DNA from: Sphingomonas hankookensis
GTDB lineage: Bacteria > Pseudomonadota > Alphaproteobacteria > Sphingomonadales > Sphingomonadaceae
Reading direction: 5' to 3'
Length of the DNA stretch: 64,000 nt
Assembly (NCBI RefSeq): GCF_022664465.1
Contig: NZ_JAKREV010000008.1
Location: 1-64,000 of the forward strand
Below are positions 27,031 through 36,848 of the stretch, one piece after another. The translations under genes were made by a program, and so were the position numbers. Positions within the stretch are counted from its first letter, which is position 1; every line of letters starts with the position of its first letter. Below the pieces are notes generated by a model. It did not search any database. It worked only from the letters and a program-made list of their open reading frames with translations, and was not told the DNA's origin.

Positions 27031-28289
27031 TCAGATGACGAAGCGCTCACCGAAGATCACGGCGAACTGGCTTTTGGCTTCACCCCATTCACGCGGGGGG
27101 CGTTTCCATTCGTCCGCCGCGTGATTGAGCACGAGGTATAACAGCTTCATCGCGGCATCGTCACCGGGGAAATGGCCGCGGGTACGGACGGCACGGCGGA
27201 TCTTCGAATTCAACGCCTCAATGGCGTTGGTAGTATAGATGATCCGACGGACGCCTTCGGGAAAGGCGAAAAACGGGATGACCTGGTCCCAGTGCCGCCG
27301 CCAGCTCATGGCGATGGCCGGGTGTTTCTGGCCCCAGGGGCCTTCCTCGAACGCCTCCAGCGCCGCCATGCCGGCCTCGGGCGTCTCGGCACGGTAGACG
27401 CCGCGCAGCGCCTGGGCGATGAACTTGCGCTCCTTCCACGACGCAAAGCTCATGCTGTTGCGGATCAGATGAACGATGCAGGTCTGGACAATAGCCTCAG
27501 GGAAGACGGCGTTGATCGCTTCAGGGAACCCCTTCAGGCCATCGACAACGGCGATCAGAATATCGGCGACGCCGCGATTTCTGAGCTCGTTCATGACCCT
27601 GAGCCAGAATTTGGCGCCCTCGGTCTGCTCGATCCATATGCCGAGCACCTCCTTCGTGCCGTCGGGCTGGATGCCGAGCGCGATGTACACCGCCTTGTTG
27701 CGGACGAACCCTTCGTCGCGGATCTTTACCCGGATCGCGTCGAAGAAGACGAGCGGGTAGCAGGTGTCGAGCGGGCGGCCCTGCCATTCGGCGACTGCTT
27801 CCAGAACCGCATCGGTCACGCTCGAGATCAGGTCGGGCGAGACGTCGATCCCATACAGCTCCTCGAGGTGCCCGCGGATCTCGCGCACCGTCATGCCGCG
27901 CGCGTACATCGATACGGCTTGCCGGGGCATAATCCCCCGGATTATGCCCTGATCGGCGCGCTGTCGTCGAAATCGGGGAAGCGGCGCTGGTATTTGGCGA
28001 TGAGCTTGGGGTCGAACGTCCCCGCACGGTCGCGCGGCACATCCAGCGTCACCTTCGATGTGCCCGTCAGCATCGTCTTCCTCGACGACCCGTTGCGCCG
28101 GTTGATGGTGCCTGCGGCACCTTCGTTTTCCAGATGGTCGTCCAACTCTGCCGACAGCATGCGCTCCGACAGCGCCTTCTTCAGCTCGTCGAGCAGACCG
28201 TCCTTGGCGAACAGTTCTTGCGGGTCACGGCCAGCCAGAAGCTGATCCAAAACGTCCTTGTCGATTGCCATATCGATGGTCCCTTCCAT
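27031..28289 (-). pseudogene. IS256-family (mutator) transposase broken by a palindrome
   Basis: Two frames together make one transposase. The first (27942-28289, 115 residues, MEGTIDMAIDKDVLDQLL...) ends in RFPDFDDSAPIRA and a stop. The second (27031-27930) resumes with SMYARGMTVREIRGHLEELYG and contains the DDE residues in VFFDAIRVKIRDEG, AVVDGLKGFPEAI and NAIEALNSKIRRAV. Intact relatives have only about three residues between FDD and SMYARG; here there are 50 bases, with a 25-base palindrome that supplies both the stop (TAA) and a new ATG. The protein is probably inactive unless reinitiation on the hairpin works. Confidence 0.8.
27929..27953. repeat. 25-base palindrome inside the IS256-type transposase gene
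   Basis: Arms GGGCATAATCC and GGATTATGCCC (minus strand) with a GGG loop, perfectly paired over 11 bp. It lies exactly where the transposase reading frame is interrupted. It is too short for a known mobile element and no direct repeats are evident around it. Confidence 0.8.
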
Positions 28290-28322
28290 TCCATCCTATG
28301 GCCTCCCGCACAAAATTCCTGA

Positions 28323-28853
<531 letters not shown>

Positions 28854-28919
28854 TGACTCACAACCCAACGCCTCCGGCAAACCCGGGGCGGTTCAAACCC
28901 TTTCTCAAACGGGCTCTGA

Positions 28920-29554
28920 GAGGGAATACCCTACTCCGATACTATCCAACCAAAATCTTGAACCAGAAACAGAGCGGTTTCAGCCGAGCTGAGGCAGCCA
29001 AGCATACACAGGACCGCTACTCTCTGATTCATGATCCTTGCCGGCAAAGGATGATAGCCCGAATGGGTCAGCCTTATCAGGTAGTCAGCGGGACGTTTTG
29101 TTGCTGCCGTCGAAGGTGGAATACTGCTGGCAGGCAGCGCGCGGTTTGGCGCCAGTACCGCGAACGCGGTGTTTGTCTATCGCGCGATAGCAAGTAAGGT
29201 CAGAAGCGGCGTCCCTTGCACGGCGAGGGTCTAGGACGATGCAACTTTCATTCTCGCAGCCCGAGCCGACGCTGATCGAGGTGCCGGCCCCGCGCGGAGT
29301 GAGCATCGGCATCACCACCTTATGGCGGCTCTTTGCCCTACATGGGATTACGCGGAAAAACCGATTATGCGACCGAGCAGGGCTGCCCCCATGTCCTGAA
29401 GCACCGAGAGAAATGGTTCGAGGGTTAGCCCGAACTCGATCCCGACGAGCCGGTCTCATCGCCAAAACCTGAGCATCCGCAGAAATGGTCCACCGCCATG
29501 GACGCTGCAGCCGGCGATTGCGCGCAGGCATCTCCTTCGGCACTGCAAGCAATG
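28920..29554. other. Gene-poor stretch between the IS nest and rmlA
   Basis: About 635 bases. The part up to roughly 29235 shows no ORF with a credible start, domain or structure. The part from 29238 is a decayed IS630-type transposase fragment (separate entry). Downstream of rmlA (minus strand) no T-tailed terminator was seen. It looks like degraded mobile DNA left at a repeated insertion site. Confidence 0.6.
29238..29478 (+). pseudogene. Remnant of an IS630-family transposase
   Basis: Reading in plus frames gives EVPAPRGVSIGITTLWRLFALHGITRKN, which resembles the IS630 region RGVSVGIGTLWRFFARHGITRKK, and, after a frame change, HVLKHREKWFEG followed by a stop and then PELDPDEPV, resembling the stretch just before the first catalytic Asp. 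Both ends are missing, and at least one frameshift and one in-frame stop are present. Clearly nonfunctional. Confidence 0.7.
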
Positions 29555-30433
29555 CTACTGCATTGATACGAGGCTCGCGATGTATGCGCCGTAGGCAGTT
29601 TTCGCCAGCGGCTTGGCAAGTCGCGCAATCGCCTCGGCATCGATCCAGGACTGACGGAATGCAATCTCTTCCGGGCAGGCAACCATTAGACCCTGACGCT
29701 TCTGCAAGGTAGCGATGAAACCGGACGCTTCCAGCAAACTGTCGTGCGTCCCGGTATCGAGCCAAGTAAAACCACGTCGCATAATCTCTGTATTAAGCTG
29801 CCCCATCTCCATGTAACGCTTGTTCAAATCGGTAATTTCCAACTCACCTCTCGGTGACGGTTTGATATCCGATGCAATTGAGCACACGCGATTGTCGTAG
29901 AAATACAGCCCAGTGACCGCATAGTTGCTCTTCGGCCGGGCCGGCTTTTCCTCTAGGCTGACTGCTCGACCACTCTTGTCAAATTCTACGACGCCATATC
30001 GCTCCGGATCTTCGACATGGTAGGCGAATATCGTTGCACCATCTTCACGTACATTGGCATTGCCAAGCAGATCGACCAGATTATGGCCGTAGAAGATATT
30101 GTCCCCAAGGACCAATGCACTGGGGTCGTTGCCGATGAATTCCTTACCAATAATAAATGCCTGGGCCAGCCCGTCCGGGGAAGGCTGCACTGCATATTGA
30201 AGATCGATTCCCCACTGGCTGCCATCCCCCAGAAGCTCGGCGAAACGTGGCGTATCCTGCGGCGTACTAATCACCAAGATACTATCGATGCCGGCCAACA
30301 TAAGCGTCGACAACGGATAATAGATCATCGGCTTGTCATAGACCGGAATAAGCTGCTTGCTGATAGCACGGGTCGCGGGATACAGCCTCGTACCCGACCC
30401 ACCAGCGAGGATAATACCTTTTCGCTTAGCCAT
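29555..30433 (-). CDS. rmlA: Glucose-1-phosphate thymidylyltransferase
   Basis: A 292-residue nucleotidyltransferase that makes dTDP-glucose from glucose-1-phosphate and dTTP. The nucleotide-binding signature [22 protein letters not shown] (GGSGTRLYP) is at the N-terminus, then [24 protein letters not shown] and [12 protein letters not shown], all standard for RmlA. AGGAGG precedes the ATG. It is the last gene of the long minus-strand unit running from the glycosyltransferase at 37973, 18 bases after wecC. It supplies RmlB at the other end of the locus, and so the Fdt branch. Confidence 0.95.
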   Translation of the reverse strand: MAKRKGIILAGGSGTRLYPATRAISKQLIPVYDKPMIYYPLSTLMLAGIDSILVISTPQDTPRFAELLGDGSQWGIDLQYAVQPSPDGLAQAFIIGKEFIGNDPSALVLGDNIFYGHNLVDLLGNANVREDGATIFAYHVEDPERYGVVEFDKSGRAVSLEEKPARPKSNYAVTGLYFYDNRVCSIASDIKPSPRGELEITDLNKRYMEMGQLNTEIMRRGFTWLDTGTHDSLLEASGFIATLQKRQGLMVACPEEIAFRQSWIDAEAIARLAKPLAKTAYGAYIASLVSMQ

Positions 30434-30451
30434 GATAGTCGCGCCTCCTGG

Positions 30452-31672
30452 TCAGACGTTGATGCCACAAAAATCAAGAACGACCTTACCAGACAGGCGC
30501 CTACCCACGGATGGGTTCACGAAGTTCTTGTGGCGGACCATGAACGCAAAAACGTCGCAACTTTCACTGGCGTCGTCCAACGACACCAGCTTCAGGTTCG
30601 GGTGCTCGGTGATGTTTGGTTCGACCGCGACGATATCATGCCCCATTTCCTGCAGCTTCTCACTAATCGAAAGCGCAGGTGATTCACGAAGGTCGTCGAT
30701 ATCGGGCTTAAAGGCCAAGCCCATGCACGCAATACGTGGACGCCGGCCGAGCTGGCGTTCTGCATCCCCCGCGGCAGCCACGATACGGTCGACCACCCAT
30801 TCCGTCTTATGGCTGTTCACGCCCCGGGCAGCTTTGATAACAACAGCGTCCTCGGGATTTCTGGCGACGATGAACCAGGGATCTACGGCGATGCAATGAC
30901 CACCGACACCGACCCCCGGTGTCAGGATCGAAACCCGCGGATGATGGTTGGCCAACCGAATAAGATCCCAGACGTTAATGCCTTCCTTGTCACACAGCAG
31001 GGAAAGCTCGTTTGCAAAAGCGATGTTCACGTCACGGAAGCTGTTTTCCGTAAGCTTGCACATTTCCGCAGTCTTGGCGTCGGTTTCCAGTACGTGCCCA
31101 TCGACGAACGTACGGTAGAAATCGGACACGCTCGTCGTCGCTTCCGGTGTATAGCCGCCGACGATGCGATCGTTTTCGACCAACTCGACCATGACCTTGC
31201 CCGGCAATACACGTTCGGGACAATAAGCGATGTTGATGCTGGTCACGTCTACTCCGGCAAGTTCAAGAACCCTTGCCATTTCATGGGTAGTGCCGACCGG
31301 TGATGTCGATTCGAGAATGACCGTATCCCCGGCTTTGAGCAGGGGAGCAATTTTTGCAGTAGCGGACAGGATGTAATCAATATTGGGCTGCGGGATGTCA
31401 TCAGTTTCATGAAACGGCGTAGGTACGCAAATCATATAGACGTCGGACGATTGGGGTTCGGCGAAGGCCTTCAAATTGCCTGATGCGACGGCGGATCGGA
31501 CATAGGCGTCCAGATCGGGCTCAACGATATGGATACGCCCTTCGTTGATCGTCTTTACGACATGCGAATTGATATCCACGCCGGCCACCATATAGCCCTT
31601 GGCTGCCAGAAGCGCCGCAGTCGGCAGACCGATATAGCCCAGGCCGACAACGCAAATCGATTTCTTTGTCAT
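30452..31672 (-). CDS. wecC: UDP-N-acetyl-D-mannosamine dehydrogenase
   Basis: A 406-residue NAD-dependent dehydrogenase converting UDP-ManNAc to UDP-ManNAcA. The Rossmann motif is ICVVGLGYIGLPTAALLA, the substrate-binding KLTENSFRDVNIAFANEL is typical of the WecC branch, and the catalytic cysteine is in GVGVGGHCIAVDPWF. Start and stop are adjacent to wecB (TAA directly followed by ATG), so WecB and WecC are coupled. In this locus the uronic acid product may be further modified by the amidotransferase trio upstream in the operon. Confidence 0.93.
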   Translation of the reverse strand: MTKKSICVVGLGYIGLPTAALLAAKGYMVAGVDINSHVVKTINEGRIHIVEPDLDAYVRSAVASGNLKAFAEPQSSDVYMICVPTPFHETDDIPQPNIDYILSATAKIAPLLKAGDTVILESTSPVGTTHEMARVLELAGVDVTSINIAYCPERVLPGKVMVELVENDRIVGGYTPEATTSVSDFYRTFVDGHVLETDAKTAEMCKLTENSFRDVNIAFANELSLLCDKEGINVWDLIRLANHHPRVSILTPGVGVGGHCIAVDPWFIVARNPEDAVVIKAARGVNSHKTEWVVDRIVAAAGDAERQLGRRPRIACMGLAFKPDIDDLRESPALSISEKLQEMGHDIVAVEPNITEHPNLKLVSLDDASESCDVFAFMVRHKNFVNPSVGRRLSGKVVLDFCGINV

Positions 31673-32818
31673 TTAGATCGCCTTCAAAACGTCAACGATC
31701 CTCTGGCTGGCCGCGCCGTCGCCATAAGGATTGTGAGACCGTGACATACGCTTGTAGAGACCCTCGTCCTCGATCAACGACGAAACGCCCTCGACAATTC
31801 TTGCCTTGGATGCGCCAACGAGTTTGACGGTTCCGGCATCGACCGCTTCGGGACGCTCCGTCGTTTCGCGCATCACCAGTACCGGCTTGCCGAGACTGGG
31901 AGCTTCCTCCTGAATACCCCCGCTGTCGGTCAGGACGATATGGCAGTTCATCAGAAGGTAGACGAAAGGTTCGTAATCCAGCGGGTCAATCAGATGGACA
32001 TTCGGAATCGACGACAGGAGATCTTCCACCGGCCCCCGGACATTAGGGTTGAAATGGACGGGATAGACGAAATGGATCTCCGGATAGGACAGCGACAGTT
32101 CCCTGATCGCCTCGCAGATTTCAAGAAAGCCGCCACCAAAATTCTCTCTGCGATGCCCGGTAATCACAACATAGCGCTCATTCTGCCACGCGAACGGCAA
32201 CTGCGCACTGAGCTGCTCGGCGAGTAGATGGCGGCGTTCGTCGTCATACTCGATCCGCTTGACGACCCACATCAAGGCATCGATCACGGTGTTGCCAGTA
32301 ACGACGATCCGTGCCTCAGGCACCATTTCACCAAGAAGATTGGCTCGGCTTTGCTCCGTCGGCGCAAAATGCCATTCGGCCAATGTACCCGTCAATTGCC
32401 GGTTGAGTTCTTCGGGGAAAGGCGCTCGCAGATTATGGGTACGAAGCCCGGCTTCCACATGACAGATCGGAATGCCGGCATAAAAACTTGCCAGCGCCGC
32501 GGCCATCGAGGTTGTCGTATCGCCATGGACCATAACGGCATCGGGCCGTTCGTCAGCCAGCACGTCGCTTATTCCCGTCAGTACCGCTGACGTGATACCG
32601 GGCAGCGTTTGCCCCGGTTTCATCAAGTCGAGATCGATGTCTGGAACGATTCCGAACACGTCAAGCACCTGGTCCAGCATCTGACGGTGCTGGGCTGTTA
32701 CGCAGACCCGCACCTCCAGATCGTCCGAATGTTCCCGCAACTTCAGGAACAGCGGCGCCATCTTGATCGCCTCTGGCCTCGTTCCGAAGACGAGCAAAAT
32801 TTTCTTAGGATGGTTCAT
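31673..32818 (-). CDS. wecB: UDP-N-acetylglucosamine 2-epimerase (non-hydrolysing)
   Basis: A 381-residue GT-B-like epimerase that turns UDP-GlcNAc into UDP-ManNAc. Typical motifs are LLVFGTRPEAIKMAPLF, VCVTAQHRQMLDQVL, VMVHGDTTTSMAAALASFY, HVEAGLRTHNLRAPFPEELNR, ITGHRRENFGGGF and LTDSGGIQEEAPSLGKPVLVMRETTERPE. The ATG at 32818 was chosen because it gives the normal family N-terminus (MNHPKKILLVFG); the upstream extension has no match. It lies 59 bases after the amidotransferase gene and is fused end to start with wecC. Confidence 0.95.
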   Translation of the reverse strand: MNHPKKILLVFGTRPEAIKMAPLFLKLREHSDDLEVRVCVTAQHRQMLDQVLDVFGIVPDIDLDLMKPGQTLPGITSAVLTGISDVLADERPDAVMVHGDTTTSMAAALASFYAGIPICHVEAGLRTHNLRAPFPEELNRQLTGTLAEWHFAPTEQSRANLLGEMVPEARIVVTGNTVIDALMWVVKRIEYDDERRHLLAEQLSAQLPFAWQNERYVVITGHRRENFGGGFLEICEAIRELSLSYPEIHFVYPVHFNPNVRGPVEDLLSSIPNVHLIDPLDYEPFVYLLMNCHIVLTDSGGIQEEAPSLGKPVLVMRETTERPEAVDAGTVKLVGASKARIVEGVSSLIEDEGLYKRMSRSHNPYGDGAASQRIVDVLKAI

Positions 32819-32877
32819 CGGACGTTCTGATAGCCTGTGGTTGGATCTTGCGATCGGGCACTGCCGGAGAAATGAGG

Positions 32878-34008
32878 TCAGCCGACCCGGGTTATCCTGG
32901 ATCTTGCCCAGCGGACGATGTGACTGAACCGCTGCCAAAGCTGGCTATTATTGGGATAATCCTCGTACGTCTTGTTCGGGGATCGCAAGATCACCTGAAA
33001 ATCGGCGTCGGATATCCCGAGCTTCTTCAGCACGTAGGATTTATCCTGAGCGATCATTTCCGCGGGCGCCGGGGGATGACTCAGTTCCTCCAGCGCCTGG
33101 TCACGCGTGATCTGCCCAGAACAAATCAAAGCCGAGTTATAGGATTTGCGCAGATCATACCCAAATTTTTCCGGCAAGTAATATGCATGGAAAAATCGGG
33201 TGAAAATCGACTCATAATGCTTACCGCCGTAATCTCGCCAACCAAGATCATCGATCAGCAGCTGCTTGGCCGCCGCCTTGTTAAAATCGATATAATTCAG
33301 GATCGGCACCCATCGCGTTCCACGCGCGAGCAGGCGATAGACATAATCAAATGTGGACAGATACGGATAGGTACGCATCTTCACAGTTCCAAACTGCTTG
33401 TGAATGGAACGGATCAGCTTCGAATCTTTAGACCCATATAGCCACGATTCCGGCATGATGGATTCAGTGACGACGTTATTCCCCGCAATAATATACGGAA
33501 TCTTCATTTTTGCAGCAGTTTTGATCAACACTGCCCAAATTGCGTGATCCGTCGGTATTTCGACGTTCGCAATCGAAGATTTTAGAAAACTTGCCTGAAT
33601 ATCCCTGAATTCATTCCAATCGAGAACATGGGTATAAAGGTCAATGTTTAGCGTCTTAACCAATCTTTCGATGTTGGCGACAGACAGTTCGGAATTCCAT
33701 CCATTGTCGAGATGAACCGCCAGGGTACGGAGCCCATATTTCCGCGCAACCAGATAGGCGACATAGGAGCTGTCAACACCCCCGCTCAATCCGATCAGGC
33801 AGTCATACTGACTGTTCTTTCCACGTCGTTTGATTTCCGCGATCATCGTCTCAAGCGCGGCGGCTCCAGCGGCATCGTCGTGCAAATCGTGCGTGGTAAT
33901 TTCGTCGTAATTCTTACAGAAATTACAACGGCCGTCGTCATAGAATTCTATTTCAGTTGCTGTCGTATCCATTACGCAGCGGCTGCAGATCCGAACGTCG
34001 TGCTTCAT
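32878..34008 (-). CDS. N-acetyl sugar amidotransferase (WbpG/WbuX/PseA type)
   Basis: A 376-residue adenine-nucleotide alpha-hydrolase-fold enzyme. It has an N-terminal zinc-type CxxC pair (ICSRCVMDTTA ... GRCNFCKNYDE), the PP-loop LIGLSGGVDSSYVAYLV that binds ATP, and the family middle part YIIAGNNVVTESIMPESW. Such enzymes adenylate an N-acetyl group or carboxyl of a nucleotide sugar and use ammonia from a HisH/HisF-like pair to make an acetamidino or amide group. The HisF- and HisH-like genes directly upstream fit exactly. The start at 34008 follows AAAGG and matches family N-termini; a start 14 codons earlier is possible. Confidence 0.88.
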   Translation of the reverse strand: MKHDVRICSRCVMDTTATEIEFYDDGRCNFCKNYDEITTHDLHDDAAGAAALETMIAEIKRRGKNSQYDCLIGLSGGVDSSYVAYLVARKYGLRTLAVHLDNGWNSELSVANIERLVKTLNIDLYTHVLDWNEFRDIQASFLKSSIANVEIPTDHAIWAVLIKTAAKMKIPYIIAGNNVVTESIMPESWLYGSKDSKLIRSIHKQFGTVKMRTYPYLSTFDYVYRLLARGTRWVPILNYIDFNKAAAKQLLIDDLGWRDYGGKHYESIFTRFFHAYYLPEKFGYDLRKSYNSALICSGQITRDQALEELSHPPAPAEMIAQDKSYVLKKLGISDADFQVILRSPNKTYEDYPNNSQLWQRFSHIVRWARSRITRVG

Positions 34009-34042
34009 CAAAAAATGGCCTTTAATGATCGGTATCGCCGGG

Positions 34043-34792
34043 TCAGGCATGTACCGCAGCTGGGTCAGTGTAACTGATCAGCACAGCGTTGTGCCTTCCA
34101 TGGAAGACAAACATCGCGCCAGCCCCAGCTGCGGAAGCCCCCGCACGCAACCCTTCCCGCAAATGCTCAACCGTACCGGCCCCGCCAATGCAGATAACAG
34201 GTATCGAGACGCTTTTGGCGACCTTGTCGATGAAAGCAAGGTCGTACCCGCCCATCATGCCATCACGATCGATCGACTGTAGCGCCAACTCGCCCACGCC
34301 CAGCGCTTCCAACCTGCGGGCATGGTCCAGCACATCGACCCGCTGCCGATGACGACCACTATGGGAGTAGAGAGATTGCCGGCCGAGAAAATCCCGCTTG
34401 ACGTCGATGCTTGCCACGATGCTCTGGCTGCCAAAGATGCGGGCAGCTTCGGCGACCAATGCCGGATTCTCGAACAGCACGCTGTTCAGCGATACCTTTT
34501 CCACGCCAGCCTTGAACAATCGCTCGATCTGACCGAGCGTATTGATACCGCCACCATAACCGATCGGCATGAAGGCCTCGGAGGCGATATCGCCGATCAT
34601 GCCGTAATCGGGATCCCTGCCCGCTGCTGTCGCAGCAATATCGAGCAGGACAAGTTCATCGACTTCCTTCTCGTTGAATATCTTTACGGCATTGATCGGA
34701 TCACCGATATATTTGGGACCAGCAAAGCGCCGTGTTTTTACGAGACTTCCCTCCCGCAACAGCAGGAACGGAATGATACGGGCCCGACTCAT
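34043..34792 (-). CDS. hisF2: HisF2/WbuZ-type subunit for sugar amidination
   Basis: A 249-residue TIM barrel closely aligned with the HisF cyclase, which here should pass ammonia to the sugar amidotransferase. The phosphate-binding loops (GYGGGIN, SIDRDG, CIGGAG) are kept and Asp130 in SIDVKRD is kept, but the catalytic Asp11 of true HisF is replaced by leucine (RIIPFLLLREG). Loss of this residue argues against histidine synthesis. It overlaps the HisH-like gene by 4 bases and is followed by the amidotransferase 34 bases later. Confidence 0.88.
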   Translation of the reverse strand: MSRARIIPFLLLREGSLVKTRRFAGPKYIGDPINAVKIFNEKEVDELVLLDIAATAAGRDPDYGMIGDIASEAFMPIGYGGGINTLGQIERLFKAGVEKVSLNSVLFENPALVAEAARIFGSQSIVASIDVKRDFLGRQSLYSHSGRHRQRVDVLDHARRLEALGVGELALQSIDRDGMMGGYDLAFIDKVAKSVSIPVICIGGAGTVEHLREGLRAGASAAGAGAMFVFHGRHNAVLISYTDPAAVHA

Positions 34793-35412
34793 GCGCCGAA
34801 ACCACTGACGAAGTTACGAAAAAGCTGAATGCCGTAACGATGGCTCTTCTCTGGATGAAATTGTACCCCGACGATATTGTCGCGAACGAACGCAGATACG
34901 AATGGCTCACCATAGTCGGTGACACCCCATACATCATCCGGGTTATCGCACGTCACTCGATAGGAGTGCACAAAGTAGAAACGCGCCCTTTCGCCCAGCT
35001 GATCGGATAGCGCATTCTCCTTTTCGAAGGATACTTCCGACCAGCCCATGTGCGGCACCTTGAGCCCGGTCACGACGGGCGGCGCAAAGCGGCACACCTG
35101 CGCATCCACATAACCAAGCCCCTGCCGGTTTCCCTCCTCGCTTGCCGAACACATCAACTGCATTCCCAGGCAGATACCCAGGATCGGCATCTTGCGATCG
35201 AGAACCAGATCCTTCAGCGGCTCGATGATGTCGAATTTTTCCAGGTTCTGCATCGCCAGATCAAAATGGCCCACTCCCGGCAGGACGATCTTGTCGCAAG
35301 ACGCGATCTCACGGTGATCCCTGGATACGACATGGGGAGCACCGATATATTTCAGCATATTGCAGATCGACCCTATGTTGCCCATTCCATAGTCGATGAC
35401 CGCAATATTCAT
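34789..35412 (-). CDS. hisH2: HisH2/WbuY-type glutamine amidotransferase subunit
   Basis: A 207-residue class I glutaminase. The catalytic triad is complete: Cys81 in GICLGMQ, His186 and Glu188 in VQFHPEKS. The N-terminal IAVIDYGMGNIGSICNML is HisH-like. It would hydrolyse glutamine and channel ammonia through the HisF-like barrel. It is fused by 4-base overlaps to wzx before it and the HisF-like gene after it, far from any histidine gene, so its role is in polysaccharide sugar modification. Confidence 0.9.
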   Translation of the reverse strand: MNIAVIDYGMGNIGSICNMLKYIGAPHVVSRDHREIASCDKIVLPGVGHFDLAMQNLEKFDIIEPLKDLVLDRKMPILGICLGMQLMCSASEEGNRQGLGYVDAQVCRFAPPVVTGLKVPHMGWSEVSFEKENALSDQLGERARFYFVHSYRVTCDNPDDVWGVTDYGEPFVSAFVRDNIVGVQFHPEKSHRYGIQLFRNFVSGFGA

Positions 35413-36746
35413 AAAATTCCCTTGGATGGCCGACGCCGGACAGCGCCCTGATCGTCCGTTGGCCGTTTAGCATACCGATAAGACAGGACCATGTAGTGCA
35501 CATAGCTGAATGAACGAGCGATCGTGAACAGCCATAGCGTCCCGGTTACGGTGTTGAAAGCCACGATACCCACCACGAGCGCGGCGCCGCCGAGCACCAG
35601 GCTCACGACTTGCCACCGCAACGATACCGCCATCTGCTCGGCGATGACGAGAACGCCGCCAAGCGACATGGCCACGAAATTGAAGAAGAACATTGGAACA
35701 AGTATCCGGGAATACTCGCCCGCCTTCGCCCATTCCGGACCGAAGACAAAGACAAACAACCATGGCGAAATGACATAGAGCAAGCCGAACCCAGCAAACC
35801 CAAGGAGCGCAACCGGCAGAACCAGTTTGGCATAGAGCGGGCGACAGGTGCCGTCCCTGACATAGTTGATGCTGGCTTGCTGCCTGAACACATCCTTCAA
35901 GCTGGAACTAACGATGGTGACTGGCAGGTAAAGCGCCGAGAACAGAAGCGACACATAGCCCAATTCGGTCGGACCGAAGGCATAGCCGATCGCCAGAACG
36001 TGGATCGAACCACCAATGGTGTTAACGAGCTGGTCGGGGACCATCAGGCGAGGGAAACTTCGATAACGCCGCCCCATCGCGGCCATCCTTCGCTGGATTG
36101 CGACCGTTCCATCGGCAGCACGGGACCAGCTCAGCCTGCCACGCCATACCCGACGATAGCTGTGCCCGATATAAAAGAGACGCCCGAGCACTTCACCCAG
36201 CACAAGCCCACCGCCGATCCCGCCTGCGACACCGAATGCCAGCTTGGAAAGGGACAGAGAAGAGCTTTGCCAAATGCGGTTGATGGCGAGACCGCGAAAG
36301 GCCTTCTCGCGAACGAGCCATTCCGATGTGCAGTTGTAAATGATCTGTCCGAAACTGATCAACGGTACGCAGATCAGGAGCGAACGAAGCGCGGGGTTAT
36401 CCAGCGCCGCGGCAATCGGCACGCGTAACGCGACGAATACCAGTAGCGCGGGTAGCAGAACGATTGCGCTGCGTTGCATAATGAAAAGGAATAGATTTAC
36501 CGTTCCCATTCCCGAACGAACCAGCAGAAAGGCTTGCTCATAGCTGCCGCTTGCAACAATTGCCAAAGGCGTCGCAATCATCGAAACAATAGCGAATGTT
36601 CCAAAATCAGCCGGAGAATATAATCTTGTAAATATGGGATAAAACAAAAGCGGCAATACTTGTGCAACGATCGTTCCGATCATAACCATGCCGGCATTTC
36701 GAATAAAATCCCCTGCAACGATTTTACGGAACATTGAAAATATCAT
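35409..36746 (-). CDS. Wzx-type oligosaccharide flippase
   Basis: A polytopic protein of about 445 residues with 12-14 hydrophobic helices, of the polysaccharide-synthesis (MOP) superfamily. The N-terminus shows the typical FIRNAGMVMIGTIVAQVLPLLFYPIFTRLYSPADFG. It should flip the undecaprenyl-linked repeat to the periplasm. It is the second gene of the minus-strand unit, after the GT4 gene (102 bases). The start is uncertain: ATG at 36746 is used, with 36734 and 36782 possible, none with a strong ribosome site. Confidence 0.88.
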   Translation of the reverse strand: MIFSMFRKIVAGDFIRNAGMVMIGTIVAQVLPLLFYPIFTRLYSPADFGTFAIVSMIATPLAIVASGSYEQAFLLVRSGMGTVNLFLFIMQRSAIVLLPALLVFVALRVPIAAALDNPALRSLLICVPLISFGQIIYNCTSEWLVREKAFRGLAINRIWQSSSLSLSKLAFGVAGGIGGGLVLGEVLGRLFYIGHSYRRVWRGRLSWSRAADGTVAIQRRMAAMGRRYRSFPRLMVPDQLVNTIGGSIHVLAIGYAFGPTELGYVSLLFSALYLPVTIVSSSLKDVFRQQASINYVRDGTCRPLYAKLVLPVALLGFAGFGLLYVISPWLFVFVFGPEWAKAGEYSRILVPMFFFNFVAMSLGGVLVIAEQMAVSLRWQVVSLVLGGAALVVGIVAFNTVTGTLWLFTIARSFSYVHYMVLSYRYAKRPTDDQGAVRRRPSKGIL

Positions 36747-36848
36747 ATCGATAAACGGTCGTTTTCTACACGCCTGCCACATTGCTTTATGAGCATGAGC
36801 AATAAGTTACAGCATCCAACGGAATAATCCGCCGCATGACGCGCTCCA

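Noticed and set aside
28920..29237. Hidden gene or RNA left of the IS630 remnant
   Set aside because: No start with a ribosome site, no domain and no stable long stem were seen.
34043..35412. Histidine biosynthesis genes hisF and hisH
   Set aside because: HisF-type Asp11 is leucine, no other his genes are present, and the pair is coupled to a sugar amidotransferase and wzx.
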